From the NCBI GenBank assembly GCA_021741945.1, contig JAIOWV010000013.1, forward strand, positions 1 through 18,728: 18,728 bases of DNA, read 5' to 3'. The translations under genes and the position numbers were made by a program. Source of the stretch: Pontimonas sp. GTDB taxonomy: Bacteria > Actinomycetota > Actinomycetes > Actinomycetales > Microbacteriaceae. The notes below the pieces were generated by a model. The model worked only from the letters and a program-made list of their open reading frames with translations. It was not told the DNA's origin and did not search any database. Position 1 is the first letter of the stretch. Each line of letters begins with the position of its first letter. This document shows, piece by piece, positions 7,741-14,842 of the stretch.

Positions 7741-8110
7741 TGGTGGAGATGCCGGGAATCGAACCCGGGTCCACTACTTCGTACCACAGCCTTCTACGGG
7801 CGTATCTTGCGTAGGCGTTCTACTCGGCCCCGTTCTTTAGCGCAAGCACTTAGGACGACGGGCCCAGTCTCAGAAAAAGTCCCTGTGACCCCTGAAACAC
7901 AGGTCACAAGCGAGCCTTCTAAACGACGCCAGTGGTTGAGCCGAAGGCGAGCTCAGTCTGACGGACTTGTCCGCTGCTTAGGCAGCGAGAGCGAAGTCGG
8001 TGCGCTTTGTATTGGCACCTATAGGTTACAGAGGACGTTAACGAGATAACTCTGCATTCTCGACCCGCTTCTCTGTGGAATCACAAGCAATGTCGAAACC
8101 GATCATCCCC
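7741..8110 (-). ncRNA. ssrA: Transfer-messenger RNA (tmRNA)
   Basis: 370-nt tmRNA that, with SmpB, rescues stalled ribosomes and tags the nascent chain for proteolysis. Seen on the minus strand: 5' end GGGGATGATCGGTTTCGACA (8110-8091), the hallmark tmRNA start. The 3' end has T-arm GGGTTCGATTCCC and terminates in CATCTCC-A-CCA at 7741. The 5' GGGGATG and 3' CATCTCC form a 7-bp acceptor stem with one G-U pair. An internal open frame encodes the tag ANTKRTDFALAA followed by TAA (8016-7978), ending in the expected ALAA degron. CCA is encoded. It is a one-piece tmRNA rather than a permuted one. It lies downstream of, and in the same direction as, smpB and the MFS gene. Confidence 0.97.
7978..8016 (-). 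other. tmRNA tag reading frame (ANTKRTDFALAA, TAA stop)
   Basis: Twelve codons from GCC at 8016 to the TAA at 7978. The resume codon encodes Ala, and the final LAA is the usual protease-recognition end. It sits in the middle third of the RNA, between the tRNA-like 5' part and the downstream pseudoknot region, as expected. Confidence 0.93.
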
Positions 8111-8117
8111 ATGACTC

Positions 8118-8141
8118 TCTCTGGAACGTAAGCCCCAGAGA
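8118..8141 (-). other. Hairpin in the pre-tmRNA 5' flank
   Basis: A perfect 7-bp inverted repeat (8118-8124 with 8135-8141; TCTCTGG/CCAGAGA) with a 10-nt loop lies 7 nt upstream of the mature tmRNA 5' end. No T-tract follows, so a factor-independent terminator for the MFS gene is unlikely. It may be part of the 5' leader removed by RNase P. Confidence 0.4.
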
Positions 8142-8201
8142 AGCATTGGTGTGGTGCGCTGTGGAGTTGTGTTGCGGCTAGTGCCACGAAGACACGCCCC
8201 A

Positions 8202-8207
8202 ACTATA
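8202..8207 (-). promoter_or_regulatory. Candidate -10 box for ssrA
   Basis: TATAGT on the minus strand differs from TATAAT at one base and lies about 92 nt upstream of the mature tmRNA 5' end, just after the MFS stop. It would give a leader of roughly 85 nt containing the hairpin at 8118-8141. No -35 is convincing, because the region upstream is the end of the MFS gene. Confidence 0.3.
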
Positions 8208-8224
8208 GGGCCTGAAGCTTCGAA

Positions 8225-9706
8225 CTAGCTAGATGCTGCCTCTTCCTTGACGCGAACCTTCGCATCAAGCAGCGCGAACACAAGCGCCGCGGTCACAAGG
8301 CCAACAACAACGCTCAGCGCGACGATGAAGGCATCGTGATACGCCACACTCAACGGCTGGTTCACTTCATCAGCGAGAACAAAGAAGAAGACTGAGAGTG
8401 CCGCGGCAAGTCCAATCGCGGTTCCAATGCGCTGGCCGACCTGAGCAAGAGAGCCGGCAAGGCCACCCTGGTGAACCGGGATGTCCTCGAGCATAAGCGT
8501 CTGGTTCGGCGAAATGACAGCACCACCACCAGCCCCTGCTAATGCCATCGCGAGCGCCACAGCGATCGGCATCAACGGGTCCGGCACAACAACGCTCGCG
8601 AGAGCGACCAGGCCAAACCCAGCAAGCACGGCCAGCAAACCGACCACGACCAGTGGTCGGCCGCGCTTGTGAACGACCTTGCCGCTCCTGAACGATGTGT
8701 AAGCAGAAATCAGAGCGAAGGGAATCGTGACCATGCCGGCAACGACGGGGGCAAAACCCAGGCCCTGCTGAAGAAACAGCGTCAGCGTGATGAACGTTGC
8801 TGGCAAGGCAGCGAAATAGAAGCCTGAAATCAGTATTCCGTTACGGAACGAGGAAATGGCGAAAAGCTCAAAGTCGATGATGGCGACTTTGCCCCTGGCC
8901 ATGTAGGCCTTCTCCCAGAGGACGAAAAGGCTTCCAGCTCCCAGAGCAGCAACCAGCCACCACCACCGGGCCGGGTTATCCGATGCGGTGCCCGTCGTCA
9001 GAACGAACGGCAGCATCAACGAGAAGGTTGTGGCACCCAGCAGTACTGTGCCCAACAAATCGAAATCCTTGACGGCAGAGGACGTGTCCTGGACCTTCGG
9101 AAGCAACCGATATGCCATCGCGAATGCCGCAACACCGAGTGGAACATTCATGGCGAAAAGCAGACGCCAACCGAAGTCTTCTCCCCCAACGCCCACCAGC
9201 AAACCGCCGATGGTGGGGCCAAAGGCAGTCGAAAGACCAATCACTGCCCCAAAAATCCCAAACGCTTGGCCGCGCTCCTTGCCTTGGAACAGTTGCTGAA
9301 CAAGACCCAAGACCTGGGGCATCAATATTCCAGCGGCAAAGCCCTGGAATATTCGGCTGGCAATCAGAAGCTCAATGGTCGGGGCGACCATTCCACCGAG
9401 GCTTGCCAGCGTGAACAAAGACAACCCGAACAAAAACATGAAGCGCCTGGAATAGAGGTCACCAATTCGGCCCGAGGGCACTAGAAGCAGACCAAAGGCC
9501 AACACGAACCCAGAGAGCAACAGCTGCACCTGCGTTGCGCCGGCACCGAGAACCGAACTAATCGCAGGGATCGCGACGTTGATCTTCGCAAGATCAAGAA
9601 TGGTTAGCGATGCGACACCGACGGCAACCCCGTATGCGCTCCAGCGTGCTTTGTCACCGGATAGGTTGATGGGCTCCGTGACGGGGCCCCCAGAAAACTT
9701 CGACAT
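8225..9706 (-). CDS. MFS transporter, DHA2 (14-TMS) drug:H+ antiporter type
   Basis: Inner-membrane major facilitator, 493 residues, consistent with 14 helices. Seen: a motif-D1-like stretch LDLAKINVAIPAI (about 37-49; NVA-P as in EmrB/QacA-type exporters), motif A GRIGDLYSRR (79-88), and the antiporter motif C region AVIGLSTAFGPTIGG (about 154-168). Position 41 is Lys, where drug exporters usually have Thr or Ile before V-NVALP; this might alter substrate or proton handling (inference). A short acidic and Lys-rich cytosolic C-terminus follows the last helix. Start ATG 9706 is preceded by GGGGGAAGA. It begins 30 nt after the smpB stop, so it is probably co-transcribed with smpB and lies between smpB and ssrA. 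The substrate cannot be predicted. Confidence 0.85.
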   Translation of the reverse strand: MSKFSGGPVTEPINLSGDKARWSAYGVAVGVASLTILDLAKINVAIPAISSVLGAGATQVQLLLSGFVLAFGLLLVPSGRIGDLYSRRFMFLFGLSLFTLASLGGMVAPTIELLIASRIFQGFAAGILMPQVLGLVQQLFQGKERGQAFGIFGAVIGLSTAFGPTIGGLLVGVGGEDFGWRLLFAMNVPLGVAAFAMAYRLLPKVQDTSSAVKDFDLLGTVLLGATTFSLMLPFVLTTGTASDNPARWWWLVAALGAGSLFVLWEKAYMARGKVAIIDFELFAISSFRNGILISGFYFAALPATFITLTLFLQQGLGFAPVVAGMVTIPFALISAYTSFRSGKVVHKRGRPLVVVGLLAVLAGFGLVALASVVVPDPLMPIAVALAMALAGAGGGAVISPNQTLMLEDIPVHQGGLAGSLAQVGQRIGTAIGLAAALSVFFFVLADEVNQPLSVAYHDAFIVALSVVVGLVTAALVFALLDAKVRVKEEAASS

Positions 9707-9736
9707 TCTTCCCCCAGCCTACGCCAGGCCACGAAC

Positions 9737-10213
9737 CTAGTCGCCCAGTCGGTTTCTGGTCGAAATCGCACGCTTTGCTTCGCGATCGTCCTGCTTTTGG
9801 CGCAGAGCGTGGCGCTTGTCGTATTCCTTTTTACCCTTTGCCACCGCGATTTCGACCTTCGCGCGACCGTCCAGGAAATAGATGCGTAGAGGCACCAGGG
9901 TGTAACCGCCGGCGGTAATCCGGTGCGCCATCTTCGCAATCTGTTCCTTGTGAAGCAGAAGTTTGCGCTTTCTGCGGGGTGGATGATTCGTCCACGTTCC
10001 CTCGTTGTATTCGGGAATGTGGACAGCCTCAAGCCACGCCTCTCCGCCATCAACCGTGGCGTAGGCGTCAACAAGGGATGCCCTGCCCTGGCGCAAGGAC
10101 TTAACCTCGGTGCCAGTGAGGACTATCCCCGCCTCATAGGTATCTTCAATGTGGTAGTCGTAACGAGCTTTGCGGTTGGTGGCAACCACTTTCTCGCCGC
10201 TCTCTTTTGCCAT
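9737..10213 (-). CDS. smpB: SsrA-binding protein SmpB
   Basis: RNA-binding partner of tmRNA; it binds the tRNA-like domain, mimics the missing anticodon arm and is essential for trans-translation. 158 residues, normal length. Seen: ATNRKARYDYHIEDTYEAGI near the N-terminus, LTGTEVKSLRQGRASL (the core beta-barrel signature), WTNHPPRRKRKLLLHK, and the basic C-terminal tail GKKEYDKRHALRQK, which enters the mRNA channel. Start ATG 10213 has a strong AAGGAGGTGG upstream. It follows ftsX after a 101-nt gap with no clear promoter or terminator, in the actinobacterial order prfB-ftsE-ftsX-smpB. Confidence 0.97.
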   Translation of the reverse strand: MAKESGEKVVATNRKARYDYHIEDTYEAGIVLTGTEVKSLRQGRASLVDAYATVDGGEAWLEAVHIPEYNEGTWTNHPPRRKRKLLLHKEQIAKMAHRITAGGYTLVPLRIYFLDGRAKVEIAVAKGKKEYDKRHALRQKQDDREAKRAISTRNRLGD

Positions 10214-10314
10214 GGTGCCACCTCCTTGTTGCTATCGATGCGCCCTGACGTGGCCCCAGTCGGTGGCCAGCCCCACAGTCTACCGCCCGGCTTTTGTCCA
10301 GAGCAGGAGAGTTT

Positions 10315-11229
10315 TTAGGCTCGGAGGTAACGGGTGATGGAGATGTAGGAAGCCACAACAGCAAGCCCGATTCCGGTGGTAAAAAGAATCGGCATGGTCG
10401 CAAACGCGTCAGATGCTCCGACAAAGACCGTGGTTGGCAACGCCTCAGTCAAATATCCCTGAACAAAGAAGCGGACAATTGCCCACACAGCCGCAGATGC
10501 GGCTGCGGCCCCCAGCGCAGCCGCCACAATGCCTTCGAGGACAAACGGGGTTTGGACAAAGCGGTTAGACGCTCCGACCAAACGCATGATTGCGAGTTCG
10601 CGCCGACGTGAGAACGCGCTCAAGCGAATCGTCGTCGCAATCAGCAGGGCTGCCGCGAGAAGCATCAAGCTCGCCACCGCAACAGCGGTCAAACTACCGG
10701 CGTTGAGAAGAGCAAAAATCTGGTCGAGGTAACTGCGCTGATCAATTACGCTCTCCACGCCGGGAAGACCGGAGATTGCCTCGAAGATGAGTTCACTCTG
10801 AGTCGGATCGACCAGGTTCACCCAGAAGGTCTCTGGCAAAAGCTCGGGAGAAACTAGGTCAACGACGGCGGAATCCTTGAACTGTTCGCGGAAGTTCTCA
10901 TAGGCCTGATCGCGGTCTTCGAAATAGAAGCGGTCGATGTAGGGCGCAAGTGTGGGCGACTCGAGTCGCTGCGACACCGCAAGCTTCTGATCCTCACTTG
11001 CTGCCAGCTGGTCACAACCACCGAGTGTGGAGAAATCAGTACACATGTAGACCGCGACCTGAGCACGGTCAAACCAGTAGTTCTTCATCTCTTGGATCTG
11101 GGCTTGCAACAGAATTGCTGCACCCACGAAAGTCAACGAGATGAAGGTCACCAGCACGATGGAAATGACCATCGAGAGGTTCCTCGCTAGGCCGGTAGCG
11201 ACTTCGCGGAGGACGAAGCCCAGTCTCAC
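10315..11229 (-). CDS. ftsX: Cell-division protein FtsX (permease-like subunit of FtsEX)
   Basis: Four-helix membrane partner of FtsE; it transmits ATPase cycles to an extracytoplasmic peptidoglycan hydrolase or its activator at the septum. 304 residues. Seen: an N-terminal cytosolic LGFVLREVATGLARN, TM1 (about 20-42), and a large extracytoplasmic domain (about 45-180) with two cysteines, C63 and C72, that could form a disulfide. TM2 (about 180-203), the coupling segment FSRRRELAIMRLVGAS, and TM3 and TM4 complete the FtsX C-terminal domain. The start is GTG 11229, overlapping the ftsE stop as GTGA, so translation is coupled to ftsE and the subunits are made together. Confidence 0.96.
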   Translation of the reverse strand: MRLGFVLREVATGLARNLSMVISIVLVTFISLTFVGAAILLQAQIQEMKNYWFDRAQVAVYMCTDFSTLGGCDQLAASEDQKLAVSQRLESPTLAPYIDRFYFEDRDQAYENFREQFKDSAVVDLVSPELLPETFWVNLVDPTQSELIFEAISGLPGVESVIDQRSYLDQIFALLNAGSLTAVAVASLMLLAAALLIATTIRLSAFSRRRELAIMRLVGASNRFVQTPFVLEGIVAAALGAAAASAAVWAIVRFFVQGYLTEALPTTVFVGASDAFATMPILFTTGIGLAVVASYISITRYLRA

Positions 11230-12059
11230 GCCCGCAGCTCCCAGGGAAACGATGTCGGAACCGTCTCAGGATTGCTCTCATCGAGGCTTCGGATAGGGGT
11301 GGGGGTAACGAGGCCCGCTTCCTCATCGGTGATGATGGGGCTTGGTGCCGTGTCGAGCTCACCAAAGGGAATGCTTGTGGTTTCGTACCCACCCTCACGC
11401 TCGTCTCGGACGATGCGGCCGGCGGAAACCTCGACAACGCGACGTTGCATTTGATTCACAATGCCCGAATCGTGAGTTGCCATGATCACCGTGGTGCCAG
11501 AGGCATTAATCCTCGAGAGCACGTTCATGATTCCCGCACTTGTGGCGGGGTCCAAGTTTCCGGTGGGCTCATCAGCCAGCAAAATAGAGGGCTTGTTGAC
11601 CGCGGCGCGGGCAATCGCGACTCTCTGTTGCTCACCGCCGGAGAGCTCGTGGGGGTAATTCTTGGCTTTCTGGGCGAGTCCCACGGTCTGGAGGATGTCG
11701 GGCACCGCTTCGTGGATGAAGCCTGAGCTCTGGCCGATGACCCGCAGCGTGAAGGCCACGTTGTCAAAGACCGTCTTCTGAGGCAGAAGACGGAAGTCTT
11801 GGAAAACAACACCAAGATTGCGGCGGAATAGGGGAACTTTACGGCTCGGGATGCGGCGCAGGTCTTGGCCAAGCACGTGAATATTGCCGGCGTTAGGGCG
11901 CTCTTCCTTGAGGATCAGACGCAGAAAGCTTGATTTTCCAGAGCCCGAGGCTCCGACGAGAAAGACGAACTCGCCAGCACCAATGTTGATGCTGACGTTG
12001 CTGAGCGCGGGCTTGGGAGCGCCCCGATACATTTTTGTGACGTCTTCGAAGAGAATCAT
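11226..12059 (-). CDS. ftsE: Cell-division ATP-binding protein FtsE with a C-terminal tail
   Basis: Cytosolic ABC ATPase of FtsEX. Seen: Walker A GASGSGKS (36-43), Q-loop VVFQDFRLL (Q87), signature LSGGEQQRVAIARA (139-152), Walker B ILLADEPTGNLDP (159-171) and H-loop ATHD (H196). It is 277 residues where FtsE is normally about 220-230. The extra part is a C-terminal tail of about 49 residues from around 229, rich in Pro, Thr, Glu and Asp and probably disordered, ending in WELRA. Start ATG 12059 follows GAGG with a 4-nt gap, and that Shine-Dalgarno lies in the 3' arm of a hairpin. It begins 39 nt after prfB and overlaps ftsX by 4 nt. Confidence 0.96.
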   Translation of the reverse strand: MILFEDVTKMYRGAPKPALSNVSINIGAGEFVFLVGASGSGKSSFLRLILKEERPNAGNIHVLGQDLRRIPSRKVPLFRRNLGVVFQDFRLLPQKTVFDNVAFTLRVIGQSSGFIHEAVPDILQTVGLAQKAKNYPHELSGGEQQRVAIARAAVNKPSILLADEPTGNLDPATSAGIMNVLSRINASGTTVIMATHDSGIVNQMQRRVVEVSAGRIVRDEREGGYETTSIPFGELDTAPSPIITDEEAGLVTPTPIRSLDESNPETVPTSFPWELRA

Positions 12060-12063
12060 GGCG

Positions 12064-12083
12064 CCTCAATCCTAGATTTGAGG
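12064..12083 (-). promoter_or_regulatory. Hairpin covering the ftsE Shine-Dalgarno
   Basis: In the prfB-ftsE gap the minus-strand RNA can pair CCTCAA (12083-12078) with TTGAGG (12069-12064) around an 8-nt loop. The 3' arm holds the GAGG Shine-Dalgarno of ftsE, 4 nt before its ATG. When folded, the hairpin would hide the ribosome binding site. No T-tract follows, so terminator function is unlikely. Confidence 0.5.
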
Positions 12084-12098
12084 GGGCCTAAATCCGCC

Positions 12099-13211
12099 TT
12101 ACGACACCCTCCCGGCGCTTTTGCGCCAGCGGATGCCAGCCTGAATGAAGCCGTCTAAATCGCCATCGAACACGGCGCTCGGATTGTTGACCTCGTAGTC
12201 GGAGCGCAGGTCCTTGACCATTTGGTAGGGGGCCAGGACGTAACTGCGCATCTGGTCGCCCCAGCTGGCAGTGATGGTTCCTGCAAGCTCTTTCTTCTTA
12301 GCCATTTCCTCTTCGCGCTGGAGCAAGAGCAATCTGCTCTGGAGCACCCGAAGCGCTGCGGCCTTGTTTTGAATCTGGCTTTTCTCGTTCTGGCAGCTCA
12401 CCACGATTCCGGTGGGGATATGGGTAATCCGGACTGCAGAGTCTGTGGTGTTCACCGACTGGCCGCCTGGTCCAGACGAGCGGAAAACGTCGATGCGCAA
12501 ATCGGACTCTGGTAGGTCGACTTCTGTGGCTTCCACCATGAGTGGCACGACTTCGACTGCTGCGAATGACGTTTGACGCTTCCCGGCCGAGTTGAAAGGG
12601 CTCATGCGAACCAGACGGTGGGTTCCCGCCTCAACGCTGAGTGTTCCAAACGCATAGGGGGCATCAATCTGGAGAGTCGCGCTCTTGATGCCCGCTTCTT
12701 CTGCGTAGCTAGTGTCGAGAACGGTGGCCGAGTAGCCGTGGGCTTCAGCCCACCTCGTATACATCCGAAGCAACATCTCAGCGAAGTCGGCTGCATCCAC
12801 CCCGCCAGCACCAGCACGGATGGTGACGACCGCGGGAAGGGCGTCATATTCGCCATCGAGCAAAGTCTGGACTTCCATGACACCAAGCAGAGCCTCGAGA
12901 TCGGCAAGTTCTTTTGTGACCTCCGCAGCGGAGTCACTATCGCCGGCCTCATCAGCCATGTCGATTAAGACATCGATATCGGTCAGGCGCTGGGTGATGT
13001 CCGCAATCCTCGCAAGCTCGGTCTGCCGGTGGCTCAGCGCACTGGTGATTTTCTGGGCAGCCTCAGTGTCGTCCCACAGATTGGGGGCAGACGCCTGCTC
13101 GGATAAGGAAGCAATCTCGATCTTCAGGCTCTCCGGGTCCAGCACCGCCTCAATGGTGGCGAAGGTGGAGCGAAGGGCGGCAATGCGGGCCTGAATATCG
13201 AGTTCGCTCAT
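12099..13211 (-). CDS. prfB: Peptide chain release factor 2 (RF2)
   Basis: Class I release factor for UAA and UGA; it hydrolyses peptidyl-tRNA in the A site. 370 residues, full length. Seen: a long helical N-terminal domain, the acidic-rich domain around 75-125, the UGA/UAA-recognition tripeptide SPF (204-206) in HRLVRMSPFNSAGK, and the catalytic GGQ (249-251) in RSSGPGGQSVN. The frame is continuous from ATG 13211, with no internal UGA near codon 25; the autoregulatory +1 frameshift of E. coli prfB is therefore absent, which is known for many actinobacteria. The Shine-Dalgarno is AGAGGG. It starts 12 nt after the SDR gene stop, and ftsE follows 39 nt downstream, suggesting one transcript. Confidence 0.97.
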   Translation of the reverse strand: MSELDIQARIAALRSTFATIEAVLDPESLKIEIASLSEQASAPNLWDDTEAAQKITSALSHRQTELARIADITQRLTDIDVLIDMADEAGDSDSAAEVTKELADLEALLGVMEVQTLLDGEYDALPAVVTIRAGAGGVDAADFAEMLLRMYTRWAEAHGYSATVLDTSYAEEAGIKSATLQIDAPYAFGTLSVEAGTHRLVRMSPFNSAGKRQTSFAAVEVVPLMVEATEVDLPESDLRIDVFRSSGPGGQSVNTTDSAVRITHIPTGIVVSCQNEKSQIQNKAAALRVLQSRLLLLQREEEMAKKKELAGTITASWGDQMRSYVLAPYQMVKDLRSDYEVNNPSAVFDGDLDGFIQAGIRWRKSAGRVS

Positions 13212-13223
13212 AGCCCTCTCAGA

Positions 13224-13928
13224 CTAGTCGAGGCCCTGAAAACTAGTGCTCGGCAGGTCCTTCTCATCACCGGCAAGCGCGTCCACAATCCTCCGCGCAA
13301 CAGCCTGCGGGGCAAGCCCCGTGGGGAAGGCAGGGCGCTCACCGGCGAGCGGGTGAAGGGAGAGCTCCGTCTCGGTGTGGCCGGGCCTGGCATCGATGAG
13401 GCGGATGCCACTGCGACGAAGCTCACGACCGGCAGCCACGCCAAAGGCGTGGAGGGCTGACTTGACCGCCGAGTAGGCGGCAAGTCCAGCAGTCGGAGCT
13501 TCAGCCACAACACCACTGAGTGTCACCACGACAGGTGAGTTGCCGGCGGCGGCACTGGCGGTGAGAGCTGGCAACGCTGCGCGTTGAACGCTCATCCAGC
13601 CTCTGGTGTTGACCTTCCAGAGCGCGTCGGCAAGATCATCAGTGATCTCGGCAACCGACCCAAACGCGACCGCACCTGCGGCGTAGACCACACCATCGAG
13701 CGCGTTGTGGGCATCTAGGGCTGCCTGGACATAGGCCTGCGGAACACCGGGGGCAGTGACGTCGCCCGTGACGATAGCCCCTGGGACTCCTAAGCCCTGC
13801 AGGGCCGCGGCATTACGGCCAGCAAGAGTCAGGAGTGCGCCGCGGTTGTGAAGCTCGCGCGCTATTTCTGCACCGAGCCCTCCGCTCGCACCAACAATGA
13901 GAAAGGAACGTCCGCTCAGTTCAGTCAT
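13224..13928 (-). CDS. Short-chain dehydrogenase/reductase (SDR), substrate unknown
   Basis: NAD(P)-dependent oxidoreductase of the classical SDR type, 234 residues. Seen: the nucleotide-binding Gly-rich motif GASGGLG (13-19) after FLIV, AGRN (37-40) suggesting NADP preference (an Arg after the second strand; inference), VYAAGA replacing NNAG, and the active-site YSAVK (Y152, K156). The expected catalytic Ser lies in TLSGV: S138 is 14 residues before Tyr rather than the usual 13, with Gly at the standard position, so the Ser is shifted by one. It starts at ATG 13928, 45 nt after the tadG-like gene, and ends 12 nt before prfB. Co-transcription with either neighbour is possible, but it says nothing about the substrate. 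Confidence 0.85.
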   Translation of the reverse strand: MTELSGRSFLIVGASGGLGAEIARELHNRGALLTLAGRNAAALQGLGVPGAIVTGDVTAPGVPQAYVQAALDAHNALDGVVYAAGAVAFGSVAEITDDLADALWKVNTRGWMSVQRAALPALTASAAAGNSPVVVTLSGVVAEAPTAGLAAYSAVKSALHAFGVAAGRELRRSGIRLIDARPGHTETELSLHPLAGERPAFPTGLAPQAVARRIVDALAGDEKDLPSTSFQGLD

Positions 13929-13973
13929 GACCGGAATCGTGCCAGAGAAACCTGCGCTATTGCCCAGAAACGC

Positions 13974-14396
13974 TCAACGAATAATGACGTGGGCGCGAGC
14001 GGTGGCGGAAACCTGCAGTTGTTGAGGAAAGAAATCGGAGATGACTGGTGGCGACCAACGAGACGACAGGGTCACCTCTGCTACTTGCCCGTTCGGGGTG
14101 TGGGCTCTTTCGATCTTCACGTCTCGCAGGGACCCCACACCAGCGCGAGACAGGTAGTTCTCCACGGAGTCCAGAACACCTCCCGAGGTGAGGGGCGCTT
14201 CAACGCCTACCCCCGTCAGGCGAACAGTCTGGAGGGAGAAACTCTCCGCGGCCACGACAGCCACAGAATCGGCCAGCGCATAGAGACGATGGCGCTCAAG
14301 GAGCAAGGACGTGGCAGAAGTCACGCCGAAGACCATCACGAGCGCTAGTGCAACGGCGCCCCCGATGAGTGGCAAGATGCTTCCTCTCTCGCTCAT
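13974..14396 (-). CDS. TadG-like Flp pilus-assembly protein (TadE/G-like N-terminal domain)
   Basis: 140 residues with one N-terminal membrane helix (about 9-32), preceded by the signature SERGSILPLIGG. The downstream ERHRLYALADSVAVVAAES is the pattern of the putative Flp pilus-assembly TadE/G-like N-terminal domain. The rest is predicted extracytoplasmic and beta-rich. Compared with TadG of proteobacteria it is very short and lacks a von Willebrand factor domain, a form common in actinobacteria. Position +5 after the ERG glycine is Leu, so there is no prepilin-type Glu. ATG 14396 overlaps the previous gene's stop as ATGA. It is the last gene of the Tad run. Confidence 0.65.
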   Translation of the reverse strand: MSERGSILPLIGGAVALALVMVFGVTSATSLLLERHRLYALADSVAVVAAESFSLQTVRLTGVGVEAPLTSGGVLDSVENYLSRAGVGSLRDVKIERAHTPNGQVAEVTLSSRWSPPVISDFFPQQLQVSATARAHVIIR

Positions 14397-14842
14397 GGCG
14401 CCCCGCCATAGCGAGAGACCATCGCACTGGCCTGCGCGAGAACGGGAATGGTGGCCTCACCCAAAAACCCGGGGAGCAGGGGCGACGAAAACAGGGGTGC
14501 CTCAACTCCGACCCGGATTACCACGATGGTCCCTGGCGCTGCGCAATCACTGCTGGAACAGGAACGCTCGAGCGTCGAGGGCCCATCAAACCCGTGGTTG
14601 GACAGTGCCACCACTACTGCTTGCTCAGCGCGGCTCGAAGCAACCTGAAGATTCGGCTCCTGCACGAACACCCGGGCACCATGTCGCGCTGCTGCTTCGG
14701 TGGCGAGGGCAGCATTTTGAATTGAGGAGAGGCTCATCGCCAAGAACATCACCGGAATCAGAAGAACAATCGCGGCAGTGAGAAACTCCAGCGATGCGCG
14801 CCCCGCCTCCGGCTCTCTACCGGGCGCGCTCAAGCGGAGCAT
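14393..14842 (-). CDS. TadE-like pseudopilin-type protein
   Basis: 149 residues from ATG 14842. Seen: GRASLEFLTAAIVLLIP (14-30), a prepilin-like motif with Gly14 followed by Glu19 at +5, then a single membrane helix (about 18-40). The segment NAALATEAAARHGARVF is typical of the TadE-like family. C-terminal cysteines in SCSSSDC could form a disulfide. The frame is open upstream to 14968, but that part is Arg/Trp-rich, overlaps the preceding gene extensively and looks non-coding. ATG 14842 has GAGG 3 nt upstream, plus a GGAGG further up, so this start overlaps the preceding gene by 26 nt. Its likely role is as a minor pilin or assembly factor of the Tad system. Confidence 0.65.
   Translation of the reverse strand: MLRLSAPGREPEAGRASLEFLTAAIVLLIPVMFLAMSLSSIQNAALATEAAARHGARVFVQEPNLQVASSRAEQAVVVALSNHGFDGPSTLERSCSSSDCAAPGTIVVIRVGVEAPLFSSPLLPGFLGEATIPVLAQASAMVSRYGGAP

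Noticed and set aside
7741..7775. tRNA-like T-arm and CCA end suggesting a tRNA gene
   Set aside because: No anticodon or D arm follows at tRNA distance. The 5' partner GGGGATG with GATCGGTTTCGACA is at 8110, making this the 3' end of tmRNA.
7641..7787. N-terminal extension of the channel protein
   Set aside because: It would translate the tmRNA 3' end, is hydrophilic and Cys/His-rich unlike any MIP N-terminus, and ATG 7640 has its own AAGGAGG.
12099..13211. Missing +1 programmed frameshift in prfB
   Set aside because: The frame is continuous without an in-frame UGA near codon 25. Loss of the frameshift is known in many actinobacteria, so it is not novel.
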